Notes under the pieces: generated by a model
The model's database searches: none
Seen by the model: the letters and a program-made list of their open reading frames with translations, nothing else
What the model was told of the DNA's origin: nothing
Shown here: positions 44,518 to 53,237 of the stretch, one piece after another
Numbering within the stretch: the stretch's first letter is position 1
How the letters are laid out: every line of letters begins with the position of its first letter
Translations under genes and position numbers: made by a program
From: Pseudomonas fluorescens NCIMB 11764
GTDB taxonomy: Bacteria; Pseudomonadota; Gammaproteobacteria; Pseudomonadales; Pseudomonadaceae
Reading direction: 5' to 3'
Assembly: GCF_000293885.2 (NCBI RefSeq)
Contig: NZ_CP010945.1
Span: forward strand, 5,538,001-5,602,000
DNA: 64,000 bases

Positions 44518-45372
44518 TCAGGCCCTGCGCGCAGAGCAATACGCCACAATAAGCTGAGTGAACGCTGCCACTATCGCCTGGTCCGCTTCAGGTGAGGTAA
44601 ACAACCGAAACTCCGCATCAGGCAACTCCGGCAACCCTTGTTCCGCCCCAAGAACCACCAGTCCTTGCCTCAACTGGCTGAGTGGCATGGGCGCTACCGC
44701 GAAGCCTGCAAGCGCCGCTGCCTGCAACCCGGCCGTGCTGCTGCATAACATGGCCGTGCGTTGGGCGATGCCCGCCTGAGCCAGTCGCTTCAGCGCTGCT
44801 TCGCGATAAGGGCACGGCTCGGGGAACAGGGCCAGCGGCAACGGCGTCGGTAGCTGCGTGACGGGTTGCGCCGACCAGGCCCACACCAGCGGTTCTTGCC
44901 ATAGCAAAAGACCCGCTTCGCTGGTTTCGCACAGCGAACCGATGACCAACTCCAGATGCCCTTGCTTCATCAGCGCCAGTAACGTGCCAGGAATGCTCAC
45001 TTGCACGTCGATCTCCATCCCTGGGTACTGCGCGGCGAAATCCTGAAAAGTGCGCAGCAGGCGAGATTCGACAAAATCCTCGGACACCCCGATCCGCAGT
45101 CGCCCGTGAAATGGCGTACGCGTCAGTTCTGCCCAGGCATCACGATTCAACACAAGGATCGTGCGCGCATAAGACAGCAGGCGCTCGCCATCGGGCGTCA
45201 GTTGCTGGGAGCGGGTGGTCCGCGTCAACAGCGGTTTACCAATCTGCTCTTCCAGTCGCCGCACATGGCCACTGACCGCAGATTGAGTAAGGTGCAGCTT
45301 TTCAGCTGCGCGACTGAAGCCTTCTTCATCGACGACAGCGACAAATGTTTTGAGCAGCAGGGTATCGAACAT
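44518..45372 (-). CDS. LysR family regulator divergent from azoR
   Basis: 284 residues beginning MFDTLLLKTFVAVVDEEGFS with the helix-turn-helix AAEKLHLTQSAVSGHVRRLE. The effector domain ends with a short, proline-rich FAVAPMPLSQLRQGLVVLG. It is divergent from azoR with 96 bp between, an AT-rich interval containing TTGATCAATCGAGTAC-like sequence near the expected LysR site. It probably controls azoR. Confidence 0.87.
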   Translation of the reverse strand: MFDTLLLKTFVAVVDEEGFSRAAEKLHLTQSAVSGHVRRLEEQIGKPLLTRTTRSQQLTPDGERLLSYARTILVLNRDAWAELTRTPFHGRLRIGVSEDFVESRLLRTFQDFAAQYPGMEIDVQVSIPGTLLALMKQGHLELVIGSLCETSEAGLLLWQEPLVWAWSAQPVTQLPTPLPLALFPEPCPYREAALKRLAQAGIAQRTAMLCSSTAGLQAAALAGFAVAPMPLSQLRQGLVVLGAEQGLPELPDAEFRLFTSPEADQAIVAAFTQLIVAYCSARRA

Positions 45373-45468
45373 AGTTTTATACGTGATCAATCGAGTACTA
45401 ATTTACGATTTATATTTCAAATACAACTATGTTGCAATGCCTCCCTACCCCACCACTCGAGGCGCGCC

Positions 45469-46110
45469 ATGACTACTCTTCTGCATATTGAATGTTCTCC
45501 ACGCAAGCAGCGTTCGGCGTCCCTTGAAGTCGCCCGCCGCTTCATCTCGCGTTATCAAGAACACATCCCGAACACCGAAATCCTCACGCTCGACCTCTGG
45601 AACATGGCGTTGCCGGAATTCGATGACCTGGCCATGGAGGCCAAATACGCAGGACTCAATGGCACCGCCTTGACCCCGGCGCAACAGGAGGCCTGGAACA
45701 CTTTGAAAGACCTGGCTGCGCACTTGCACCGCGCGGATGTGCTGGTGATGTCCGTACCGCTTTGGAATTTCAGTATCCCGTACAAACTCAAGCACTTCAT
45801 CGACCTGGTTTCGCAGAAAGACATCCTGTTCAGCTTCGACCCGGAACGCGGCCTGGAAGGCATGCTGCACAACAAAACCGCCGTGGTGGCGTACGCCCGC
45901 GGCCTGGATTTTTCGGCGCAGTCGATCACGCCGGCGGAGCGTTTCGACTTTCAGAAGCCTTATGTGGAAGCCTGGCTGCAATTCATCGGCGTGACCGATG
46001 TGCATTCGGTGATTGTGGAAAAAACCATTTTGGGGGAAGACGTTGATCGTGGCGCGCGCGAGGCTGCGACTCGGCAGGCCAGGAAACTGGCAGATGAGAT
46101 CTGTCGCTGA
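45469..46110 (+). CDS. azoR: FMN-dependent NADH-azoreductase
   Basis: 213 residues of the flavodoxin-like azoreductase family. The FMN phosphate loop is SPRKQRSASLEVA (residues 9-21), followed by VPLWNFSIPYKLKHFIDLV near residue 100 and the C-terminal VEAWLQFIGV. It reduces azo dyes and quinones using NADH. The long open frame upstream of ATG 45469 is the antisense of the LysR gene and is not real. Divergent from that LysR regulator, an arrangement common for azoR in Pseudomonas. Confidence 0.92.
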   Translation: MTTLLHIECSPRKQRSASLEVARRFISRYQEHIPNTEILTLDLWNMALPEFDDLAMEAKYAGLNGTALTPAQQEAWNTLKDLAAHLHRADVLVMSVPLWNFSIPYKLKHFIDLVSQKDILFSFDPERGLEGMLHNKTAVVAYARGLDFSAQSITPAERFDFQKPYVEAWLQFIGVTDVHSVIVEKTILGEDVDRGAREAATRQARKLADEICR

Positions 46111-46211
46111 CGCTTCAGCATCAAGGCCCCCATCGCGACTGCATGCCCAACCCCATTCGCCCATCAACATTTGACCTATCCTTTATCCAACCCAGAACGC
46201 CGGTATCCGCC

Positions 46212-46889
46212 ATGTCCGCCCCCGAATCCACCCTCCTCCAAAGTTGGCACCTTAATGCCCGGTCCTGGATCGAAGCCATCCGCGCCGGCACCATAGAAAG
46301 CCGCCACACGGTCACAGACCAGGCCATCCTGCTGGCGGTGCTGGGCCGTCAGCCCGAGCGCGTGCTCGACCTGGGCTGCGGTGAGGGCTGGCTGTTGCGT
46401 GCGTTGACGGAACGTTCCATCGAGGCGGTCGGTGTGGATGGCGATGCGACGCTGGTCGAAGCGGCCCGTGCGGCGGGAACTTCTGTGGTGCATTTGGCGA
46501 GTTATGAAGCGTTGGCGGAGGCAAAAGTCGATATCGGTCGTGACTACAACCTGATCTGCGCCAACTTCGCCTTGCTGCACCAGGACATCATCCCTCTGCT
46601 CGCCGCCATGCCTCCCCTGCTCGCCCCAGACGGTGCGCTGGTGATCCAGACACTGCATCCGTGGGCCGCAGCGGCGGGGGATTATCAGGATGGCTGGCGC
46701 ACAGAGACCTTTGCCGGGTTCAAGGGGCAGTGGCAACCCATGCCCTGGTATTTCCGCACCTTGTCCAGCTGGCTCAATGCCTTGGACATGGCCGGTTTTC
46801 GGTTGGCCGGCCTGCAAGAGCCGCAGCACCCACAAAGTCCCGTGCCGCAGTCGTTGCTACTGATCGCCGAGCCTTCAGGCCGAGAGTAA
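46212..46889 (+). CDS. Class I SAM-dependent methyltransferase
   Basis: 225 residues. Motif I is R-V-L-D-L-G-C-G-E-G-W-L (residues ~50-61), the acidic residue after strand 2 is GVDGD, and the post-motif is NLICANFALLHQD followed by LVIQTLHPW. This is a typical small-molecule methyltransferase of the Methyltransf_11/23 type. Substrate unknown. It converges on the TetR gene at 46906, with 16 bp between stops. Confidence 0.87.
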   Translation: MSAPESTLLQSWHLNARSWIEAIRAGTIESRHTVTDQAILLAVLGRQPERVLDLGCGEGWLLRALTERSIEAVGVDGDATLVEAARAAGTSVVHLASYEALAEAKVDIGRDYNLICANFALLHQDIIPLLAAMPPLLAPDGALVIQTLHPWAAAAGDYQDGWRTETFAGFKGQWQPMPWYFRTLSSWLNALDMAGFRLAGLQEPQHPQSPVPQSLLLIAEPSGRE

Positions 46890-46905
46890 GCGATGGCGCC
46901 CGGCA

Positions 46906-47556
46906 TCACTTTCGCTTTTGCCGCGCCTGTTCCTCCTCCGCCAGCGCCTGACGAACCAGCGCCCTCGCCGCCCAGGCAGCGGCATCGAGTGATTCTTCAA
47001 CGCTCGCGCCACTGATATCGCGCACGGCGATCAACGCTTCAGTGCCGATGACGATCGACAGCGCCTGCTTCAGACGTTTGCGCGCACGGGGTGTGAGCAC
47101 GTCCTTCAGCGAGTCGACGATCGGCTCGATGTAGCTCATCCGTCGGCCCGGCCGCAGGGGTTCGTGGGTCTCGCTTTCCAGCCACACCGACATGAACGAA
47201 CGTTCCATCACGTGCAGGCCGATCTCGTCGTCGATCAAGAGTGTGTTCAACGCGTTCGCGGCCAGGCCAATGCCTTTTACCGGATCGTCTCCCGGCCGCC
47301 AGAAGCTTTCCAGCGGCTTCATTTCGCGATCGGCGGCCAGCTCGCTGATCAACGCCTCGGTCGAGGGAAAGTAGCGATAGGCCGTGGCGCGCGAAACCAT
47401 TGCGCGCTCGGCCACTTGCGCAACCGTCGGGTGAAGGCCCTCGTCGCGCAAGGCGACGGCGGCATCGATCAGCGCCTGGCGAGTTCGCAGCTTCTGGTTG
47501 GTGCGACCTTGCGTACCGCCGTTGGGGTTCGACGGGCTTGACTTCGGTATGGACAT
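46906..47556 (-). CDS. TetR family regulator
   Basis: 216 residues from ATG 47556. The helix-turn-helix is TVAQVAERAMVSRATAYRYF (residues 44-63), preceded by the basic RTRQALIDAAVAL helix. Divergent from the membrane protein gene at 47683, and the 126 bp between them hold a strong palindrome (47582-47598) that is the probable operator for both promoters. Ligand unknown. Confidence 0.88.
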   Translation of the reverse strand: MSIPKSSPSNPNGGTQGRTNQKLRTRQALIDAAVALRDEGLHPTVAQVAERAMVSRATAYRYFPSTEALISELAADREMKPLESFWRPGDDPVKGIGLAANALNTLLIDDEIGLHVMERSFMSVWLESETHEPLRPGRRMSYIEPIVDSLKDVLTPRARKRLKQALSIVIGTEALIAVRDISGASVEESLDAAAWAARALVRQALAEEEQARQKRK

Positions 47557-47581
47557 GGAATATATGAGACTCTGTCTTTTC

Positions 47582-47598
47582 GTGAGATATAGTCTCAC
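47582..47598. promoter_or_regulatory. Probable TetR operator palindrome
   Basis: GTGAGA-TATAG-TCTCAC, a perfect 6-bp inverted repeat with a 5-bp spacer. A further half-site TGAGAC lies at about 47565. Placement midway between divergent start codons fits autoregulation and repression of the 47683 gene. Confidence 0.7.
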
Positions 47599-47682
47599 AA
47601 TAGACGTACAGCAACCAACCTGCAAGGTTGCCCATTATGTTTCAGCAACTGAACGCGCCTCAGGGCGCATGAGGTGTATGCC

Positions 47683-48108
47683 ATGAATCACAACCTCCGT
47701 TCGCGGACCTGGTTTCGGCTCGCTGCGATCTACTTTGCGCTTGGCGTGATGCTGGGCGTGGCGATGGGCGCTTCCGGCGACCACTCGCTGTTCGCGGTAC
47801 ATGCCCATGTCAATCTGTTGGGATGGGTGTCGATGGCCCTGTTCGGCATCATCGGCTCCGCGCACCCGTCAATCACCGAAGGGCGCTTGGCGGCTGCTCA
47901 GTTCTGGACGTACAACGTGGGCGTCCCGGTGATGCTCGGCGCGCTGACGCTGCGCCTCAAGGGCTTTGCGTCGGTCGAGCCATTGATTGCTGGCGCATCC
48001 GTCCTGATTGGCTGCAGTGTGCTGCTGTTTGTGTGGCTGGTGTTTTCGCGCATCGGTGTCACGGCGGAGCACTTGAACAGCGCGACACGGGAATCGCGCC
48101 TGTCATAA
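47683..48108 (+). CDS. Four-helix membrane protein, heme-copper oxidase subunit I-like fragment family
   Basis: 141 residues with four hydrophobic segments. F-A-V-H-A-H-V-N-L-L-G-W-V-S matches the histidine-bearing helix seen in NorB/cytochrome oxidase subunit I-like proteins. Short proteins of this kind are common in Pseudomonas; their function is unclear. GAGGTGTATGCC precedes ATG 47683. Regulated presumably by the divergent TetR protein. Confidence 0.7.
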   Translation: MNHNLRSRTWFRLAAIYFALGVMLGVAMGASGDHSLFAVHAHVNLLGWVSMALFGIIGSAHPSITEGRLAAAQFWTYNVGVPVMLGALTLRLKGFASVEPLIAGASVLIGCSVLLFVWLVFSRIGVTAEHLNSATRESRLS

Positions 48109-48301
48109 CGCGAAGGACCCGCAGGCGTTTTTGGGCAGCGTATCGGTGCGAGGGAGATTGACCTCGAATTGGCTGCTGCCCTTCTCACTTCGCCGACATC
48201 TTGCACAAAAGGTTCGAAGATAAAGGGCAGCGCGTTGGCGGAAATACCGATGCCGTTATCGCTGGGGCGCCCCTCTGAAACACTATCGAAGCTCCGCCCT
48301 C

Positions 48302-48760
48302 TTACTCCCTGTCTTTCGTCGAACGGATGAGATTGCCCCGCAATTTCACAATCGCCTTCTGCATTTTCACGAAGTCGTCGGGGTCAAGACCGGTTTGCGG
48401 GAAGCCCTCTTCCGAGAGCCCTTCACGCAGCTTTCGCCCCTCTTTCGTGAGGCTGATCCGCACCTGGCGTTCGTCTTCCGGGTCGCGCTGGCGCAGCACA
48501 TAACCCATCGCTTCCAGCTTCTTCAGGATCGGCGTGAGGGTGTTGGACTCCAGGAACAGCTTTTCGCCGAGGCTGCCAACGGTCTGGTTGTCTTCCTCCC
48601 ACAGTGCAACGAGGGTGATGTATTGCGTATAGGTCAGCCCGAGCCGTTCGAGCATTGGCTTATAAGCCTTGCCGAAGGCGAGATTGGAGGAATAGACCGC
48701 AAAACACAGGAATTCGGAGAGCTTCAGGTCGAGGGCGGCTGGCTTGTCGGTGGTTTTCAT
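48302..48760 (-). CDS. MarR family repressor, OhrR-like
   Basis: 152 residues. The N-terminal LSEFLCFAVYSSNLAFGKAY has the redox-sensing cysteine (Cys19) in the context conserved in OhrR, and LGLTYTQYITLVALWEED supplies the tyrosines that hydrogen-bond it. The winged helix is GEKLFLESNTLTPILKKLEA and QRDPEDERQVRISLT. OhrR releases DNA when that cysteine is oxidised by organic hydroperoxides. No ohr peroxidase gene is found beside it in this window. Confidence 0.87.
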   Translation of the reverse strand: MKTTDKPAALDLKLSEFLCFAVYSSNLAFGKAYKPMLERLGLTYTQYITLVALWEEDNQTVGSLGEKLFLESNTLTPILKKLEAMGYVLRQRDPEDERQVRISLTKEGRKLREGLSEEGFPQTGLDPDDFVKMQKAIVKLRGNLIRSTKDRE

Positions 48761-48886
48761 GGGGCGTTCTCTTTGGCCAATCTTGCAAGGCTGAAACTCT
48801 ACATCGTATGCGATGGTATCGGAAGTGCGTCAACCATCGACGGGTGCGGCGCGGGCGTTCCAGGCCTGTAGCAGCCGACGGCCGGT

Positions 48887-48922
48887 TGACCGGGATGAAC
48901 CGGGTGAACCGGGTGAACCGGC
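48887..48922. repeat. Four 9-bp tandem repeats
   Basis: TGACCGGGA, TGAACCGGG, TGAACCGGG, TGAACCGGC in succession, about 130 bp upstream of the OhrR-like gene. Minisatellite-like; function unknown. The surrounding 253-bp gap (48761-49013) holds no other gene I can see. Confidence 0.75.
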
Positions 48923-49013
48923 CGTGACTAGCATGCTGACTACTTACTCGCGCTTGCGTCACCGGGCCAAGGGGTAAGCCACGAGTCGGCACTCACCCTT
49001 CCATATCCGTCCC

Positions 49014-49505
49014 TTAAAGACCTGCAGCACGCCCAACCGCCGCTTCAATCGCCGCAACATCAATCTTCCCCATCGTCATCATCGCGTCGAATGCGCGCTT
49101 GGCTGTCGCTCGATCGGGATGTTTGATCGCCGCTGTCAGCACACGCGGGGTGATCTGCCATGACAGTCCCCACTTGTCCTGGCACCAGCCGCAGACGTTT
49201 TCCTGGCCGCCGTTTCCGACAATCGCGTTCCACAAGCGGTCCGTTTCGGCCTGGTCGTCGGTCGCCACCTGGAACGAGAACGCCTCGTTGTGCTTGACCC
49301 CCGACCCGCCGTTCAGCCCCAGGCACGGGATGCCCATCACCGTGAATTCGACGGTCAGGACATCGCCCTGCTTGCCCGCCGGGTAGTCGCCGGGTGCGCG
49401 AAGGACAGTGCCCACCGCGCTGTCGGGGAACGTCTTGGCGTAGAAGGTCGCGGCGTCCAGTGCGTCGCCGTCGTACCAGAGACAAATGGTGTTTTTACTG
49501 GTCAT
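49014..49505 (-). CDS. PhnB-like VOC protein (3-demethylubiquinone-9 methyltransferase domain)
   Basis: 163 residues beginning MTSKNTICLWYDGDALDAAT followed by F-Y-x-K-T-F-P-D-S, with L-T-V-E-F-T-V-M-G, GGSGVKHNEAFSFQVATDD and the hallmark CGWCQDKWGLSWQITPRVL. These proteins share the VOC fold despite the methyltransferase name, and their role is unclear. GGAGAAGCAAA precedes ATG 49505. Immediately upstream lies a RibD/DHFR-type pseudogene, a family often seen next to PhnB-like genes. Confidence 0.87.
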   Translation of the reverse strand: MTSKNTICLWYDGDALDAATFYAKTFPDSAVGTVLRAPGDYPAGKQGDVLTVEFTVMGIPCLGLNGGSGVKHNEAFSFQVATDDQAETDRLWNAIVGNGGQENVCGWCQDKWGLSWQITPRVLTAAIKHPDRATAKRAFDAMMTMGKIDVAAIEAAVGRAAGL

Positions 49506-49591
49506 TTTGCTTCTCCAACAATGGGCTGACATTTCATTCTAGCCAAGCAGTCAGCCAGGCAAATGAAGGCGGCCAATACTGGCGCCTGTTG

Positions 49592-49881
49592 CTACTCAAC
49601 GTCTTCGAACGTTCCGGTGCGCACCTCGCCGCTGCGCAGGTATCGGGTGATCAGTACTCCCGTCGGCGTGGTGCTCGAATGCACCAATGTGAAGGCCGAT
49701 GCCACTGCAGTGTCGTCAAACAGGCGCTTGCCACGCCCCGGCACGACGGGAAAAATCATCAGCCGAAGTTCGTCCACCAACCCGGCTGCCAGCCGCCGCG
49801 AAGATGTCATAGGTGCGACGCCCCAGCAGCAACTCGAACGGCTGCGAGACTGATGAACGCGGCAACGATGAGTGTGCGCAT
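49592..49881 (-). pseudogene. RibD C-terminal/dihydrofolate reductase-like pseudogene
   Basis: Three pieces of one protein lie in three frames. They are MRTLIVAAFISL (from ATG 49881), QPFELLLGRRTYDIFAA, and LAAGLVDELRLMIFPVVPG continuing through GKRLFDDTAVASAFTLVHSS to a stop at 49592. A functional member is about 200 residues; here around 110 residues have been lost in two deletions, each changing frame. The active-site and cofactor regions between the pieces are absent. Confidence 0.82.
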
Positions 49882-50089
49882 GGGTCTTCTCCCAGTTCGT
49901 CTTCGTAAACGTTTGTGTACAGGGAACGCCGACAGGCGCAGTGACCGTGCAATGCATTCCCTGCCCCATAGTCGAACGGGAAACTGCGGGATCGACAGTG
50001 CGATATCCAGATAACGAGCCACTGCGAAAAAGAGTCTCGAACGCTACAATCACAGCCCTTAACCGCAAATCAGGCAAACCCGTCAGGCT

Positions 50090-51268
50090 ATGGCGCTCGA
50101 CCCTCCAACGATGTTGACCCTCTCGATCGCCCTGGCAGCGGCGGCCGCGCTGTATCTGGCGGTGGAGTGGCGCAGCATTCGTGAGCCCTCGCTGATGTTC
50201 TGGAGTGCGGGGTTTGCGACGATCACCGTGGGCTCGACACTTGCGTTGCTGCGCGGCAGCGGGCTTTTGCTGATCGGCATCTGGTTCGCCAACGGCCTGT
50301 TGGTGACGGCCCACTGGCTTTTTCTGCTCGGCGTGGCGCGCTTCACGCAGGTGCGTCTTTCTCGCGCCTGGTACCTGATCTTTGTCGCCTGGCTTGCCAT
50401 GCTGTTGCTGCCCGACGAACCGTCCTGGTCGAAGATCATGCTGGTGGCCAACTCGCTGCTGGTCGCCCTGCCCACGCTCAGGGCCAGCTTCCTCCTGCGC
50501 CCCCACGGCAAGTCGTTGAGCGTGGGGGCGGTGCAGCTGCGTTATGTGCTGCTGACTCACGGGCTGTTCTACTTCATCAAGGCGATATCGGTTGTCGTTC
50601 CGGGCACGCTGATCGACCTGGCGGCCTTTCGTGGCGAGATCATCCAGATTTCTTTGGTCGAGGGTGCGATGGCGATCATGTTGATCGCGCTCTCGATGAC
50701 CGGCACCGAGCGCTATCGGCGGGAGAAACGGATCGCCCGACTGGCCGCGCGTGATCCGTTGACCGCCCTGTACAACCGCCGTGCCCTCGAGGTACGGGCG
50801 TCGCGTCTGCTGGACGACGTCTCGAACACTCGACCGGGCGCCCTGCTGCTGATCGATATCGATAACTTCAAACTGGTCAACGACCTCTACGGCCATACCG
50901 CCGGCGACCAGTTGCTCATCGCGCTGAGCGAGATGATTCGTTCGGTGCTGCCAGAAGGCGCGCTGGCCGCGCGGTTGGGGGGTGACGAGTTCGTCATTCT
51001 GTTGAATAACACATCAAGCGAACAGATCGTGGGGCTGGGCAACGCACTGCGTGAGCAGTTTCACCACACGGCCTCACAGACATTCGCCACGCCTGAACGG
51101 GTCACCTTGAGCATCGGTGCCAACCTGTTTGACCAGTCGCCAACGAGTCTGGCGGCATTGATCGAGCAAGGCGATACCGCGCTGTATGAATCCAAGCGTG
51201 GCGGACGCGACCGCATCCGCCTGGTGGATCGGACCCTCGCGAGCAGCGAGCCGCAGCAGGCCCGTTGA
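50090..51268 (+). CDS. Membrane diguanylate cyclase (GGDEF)
   Basis: 392 residues. About six hydrophobic segments in residues 1-205 form a membrane sensor, followed by a GGDEF domain: DPLTALYNRRAL, LLLIDIDNFKLVNDLYGH, and active site RLGGDEFVIL near residue 305. An allosteric inhibitory site (RxxD) is not evident at the usual place. Makes c-di-GMP, the second such gene in the window after 38078-40882. It may begin at ATG 50090 or 50111. Confidence 0.9.
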   Translation: MALDPPTMLTLSIALAAAAALYLAVEWRSIREPSLMFWSAGFATITVGSTLALLRGSGLLLIGIWFANGLLVTAHWLFLLGVARFTQVRLSRAWYLIFVAWLAMLLLPDEPSWSKIMLVANSLLVALPTLRASFLLRPHGKSLSVGAVQLRYVLLTHGLFYFIKAISVVVPGTLIDLAAFRGEIIQISLVEGAMAIMLIALSMTGTERYRREKRIARLAARDPLTALYNRRALEVRASRLLDDVSNTRPGALLLIDIDNFKLVNDLYGHTAGDQLLIALSEMIRSVLPEGALAARLGGDEFVILLNNTSSEQIVGLGNALREQFHHTASQTFATPERVTLSIGANLFDQSPTSLAALIEQGDTALYESKRGGRDRIRLVDRTLASSEPQQAR

Positions 51269-51385
51269 TTGGCCATTTGTTGCATTGCTGATACATGGAA
51301 ATGCCAGATTCACACTTTCAGCGTACCTTGTCCCCCATTGAGCATCTCAACGCGGCCGCCTGGGCCTCCTCGTCAAGGAAGAACA

Positions 51386-52234
51386 ATGATCATTGCTTCA
51401 ACTTCAACGAATGCGGCGATGTCTGCCTACACCTCTGCCGTCGATGCAAAGGCTGCGGCCGATGCGCAAAAACGCGTCACGCAAGATGATCAGGCCAAGC
51501 CGCAGAACGATGATTCAGTGAGTCTGTCCAGCACCTCTACCGAGTACAGCAACTCGATCGCGGGCAACGCGCCGTTCTTCCCGGTGCGTTCGGGGATGAA
51601 CGCCGATGCACTTGTCCTGGGCGCCTCCAAGCCTGGTGCGATCTCCAGTTCCAAGGACAAGACCTTTGCCGAAGTGGCCGCTGATGCCCGCAAGCGCATG
51701 GACGAAAAATACGCACTGATGACCGCCAGCGGCAAACCGTACACCGGCAGCGATGAAGACCGTAATGCGTTGATGGGCGATCTGGACCGACGTTCGCTGA
51801 ACGCCGTCGCCACCAATCAGGGCGGGAAATTCACCGCGCAGGAACAAGCCTCGGCGCAAGCCTTGATGCGCCAGCAAGCCCGGCTCGCCACCGGTTATTA
51901 CAGCGGCCCGGCGGATCAGCAAAAAAACTGGAAAGACCCGTTCATCAATGATCCTTTCGGTCGAGCCACAGCGGCGCTGGCTTTTATGGACAACATGAGT
52001 CCTGAAGAAAAAGCCACCCCTGAGTGGCTCTCCCAGCATTTGTCGCTGGAAGCGGCATTGAATCAGAGCGGTGGCACGGACCCTGCCGAGAAAAAGACCG
52101 GGCACTTTCACAACCTGGCTGAAATTCTTGCGGGCATCGTGACGGACGGATCTGACAGCGAAAAATCCAGTGCAGCCAAGCATGCAGATCCAAGCGTCGA
52201 GATTCTGAAGAAGCTGCAGTCGTTGACGTCGTGA
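51386..52234 (+). CDS. Hypothetical protein
   Basis: 282 residues; AAGGAAGAACA precedes ATG 51386. Low-complexity, Ser/Thr-rich N-terminus (ASTSTNAAMSAYTSAVDAKA), then helical regions with ADARKRMDEKYALMTASGKP, TAQEQASAQALMRQQARLAT and MDNMSPEEKATPEWLSQHLS. No signal peptide, no known domain. The disordered Ser/Ala-rich start followed by a helical bundle is reminiscent of exported accessory proteins, but this is weak. No evident link to the neighbouring genes. Confidence 0.7.
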   Translation: MIIASTSTNAAMSAYTSAVDAKAAADAQKRVTQDDQAKPQNDDSVSLSSTSTEYSNSIAGNAPFFPVRSGMNADALVLGASKPGAISSSKDKTFAEVAADARKRMDEKYALMTASGKPYTGSDEDRNALMGDLDRRSLNAVATNQGGKFTAQEQASAQALMRQQARLATGYYSGPADQQKNWKDPFINDPFGRATAALAFMDNMSPEEKATPEWLSQHLSLEAALNQSGGTDPAEKKTGHFHNLAEILAGIVTDGSDSEKSSAAKHADPSVEILKKLQSLTS

Positions 52235-52308
52235 CACTGGTGGAACGCGGGCTTGCTGGCTGAGCGTTCCGGACATTGGCGTGACGCCCTCGCGCCTTTC
52301 GTTGCGCC

Positions 52309-52701
52309 CTACTCCTCAAAACGCCCCGTGCCCTCACGGTCGCGCGCGTATTTCCTCCTGAGCGGAAACGACGGCAACCAGGACTCGCGACGGGTGATCC
52401 AGCTTTCGTAAGTGGGCGTCAGTTGGTCGGGAGCATCCAGGGATCCCAGGCTCACTTCGATTTCGTCGTCGCTGCGGGCGAAAACCGAAGAGCCGCAGCG
52501 CGGACAGAAACACCGCCCGGCGTAGTCGCGAGTTTCACCGGTGATCGTCACCGCGTCCTGCGGGAATATCGCGCAAGCGTGAAACAGCGCGCCATGGTGC
52601 TTGCGGCAGTCGAGACAGTGGCACAGGCCAACCCGGTAAGGGCGTCCCGACGCTTCAATTCGAACGTTGCCGCACAGGCAACCGCCGGTAAAACGGTCCA
52701 T
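52309..52701 (-). CDS. GFA family zinc protein (formaldehyde-activating enzyme-like)
   Basis: 130 residues with the CENP-V/GFA zinc ligands: C-L-C-G-N-V-R at residue 8, CHCLDCRKHHGALFHACA and FCPRCGSSVFAR. The C-terminal segment has LGSLDAPDQLTPTYESWITR followed by R-E-S-W-L-P, conserved in this family. AGGAGGCGCAAC precedes the ATG. True glutathione-formaldehyde activity is shown for few members, so the name is nominal. Confidence 0.9.
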   Translation of the reverse strand: MDRFTGGCLCGNVRIEASGRPYRVGLCHCLDCRKHHGALFHACAIFPQDAVTITGETRDYAGRCFCPRCGSSVFARSDDEIEVSLGSLDAPDQLTPTYESWITRRESWLPSFPLRRKYARDREGTGRFEE

Positions 52702-52798
52702 GTTGCGCCTCCTCTCATTCGTACGGTCGCTAGGTTTATAACGATAGCAGCCTCCACTGGTCGCGATGAACTTGCTCTATAGACGCTTTTTACCTAAC

Positions 52799-52818
52799 TT
52801 TGAATCCATGGATTCAAA
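52799..52818. promoter_or_regulatory. Perfect 20-bp palindromic operator of the RES-Xre locus
   Basis: TTTGAATCCA followed by its exact reverse complement TGGATTCAAA, ending 14 bp before the antitoxin ATG. Location over the promoter/leader fits autorepression by the Xre-type antitoxin. Confidence 0.78.
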
Positions 52819-52832
52819 AAGAGGTATTGGAT

Positions 52833-53237
52833 ATGGCCGTTGCCCTCCAGCAACAAGCCTTCAGCAAGCGCCAGTGTGTAACGGGCCTGCGGGCCGCTGT
52901 TGGCATCCTCGAAAAGTGGGGAGCGTCCAGCGATCAGGCCTGCCGTATCCTGCGCATTTCCCGCAGCACCTACACCCGCGCACGGCAGCTCGATCCCGAC
53001 TGGGCCGTGGCGCTGGACGCGGACCAGATGCAACGCATCAGTTTTGTGCTCAACATCCACGCCGCCTTGCGCCTGGTGTTCGATAACCCGGAGAACGTCT
53101 ACGGTTTCCCGTCGATGGCCAACGATAACGAATTCTTCAACGGTCGCTCGCCGCTCGAGATCATGGCTCAGGGCGATATGATTTCGCTGTATGAAACCTT
53201 TCGGCGCATCGACGTGCTGCGTGGTGCGCAATGGTGA
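52833..53237 (+). CDS. Xre/MbcA/ParS-type antitoxin
   Basis: 134 residues from ATG 52833 (GAGGTATTGGAT upstream). The N-terminal Xre-like helix-turn-helix is at ILEKWGASSDQACRILRISR with STYTR. The C-terminal MbcA/ParS toxin-binding domain includes VLNIHAALRLVFDNPENVYG, then F-F-N-G-R-S-P-L-E-I-M, the usual short motif. It neutralises the RES toxin and with it represses the operon. Its stop overlaps the toxin start by 7 nt, giving tight translational coupling. Confidence 0.92.
   Translation: MAVALQQQAFSKRQCVTGLRAAVGILEKWGASSDQACRILRISRSTYTRARQLDPDWAVALDADQMQRISFVLNIHAALRLVFDNPENVYGFPSMANDNEFFNGRSPLEIMAQGDMISLYETFRRIDVLRGAQW

Noticed and set aside
45001..45468. N-terminal extension of azoR by 156 codons
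   Set aside because: This part is antisense to the divergent LysR gene; azoR proteins start at MTTLLHIECSPR.
49592..50896. Long minus-strand open frame of 434 codons
   Set aside because: Most of it is antisense to the diguanylate cyclase, with Gln/Arg-rich low-complexity sequence; only its last ~70 codons are real, as part of the DHFR-like pseudogene.
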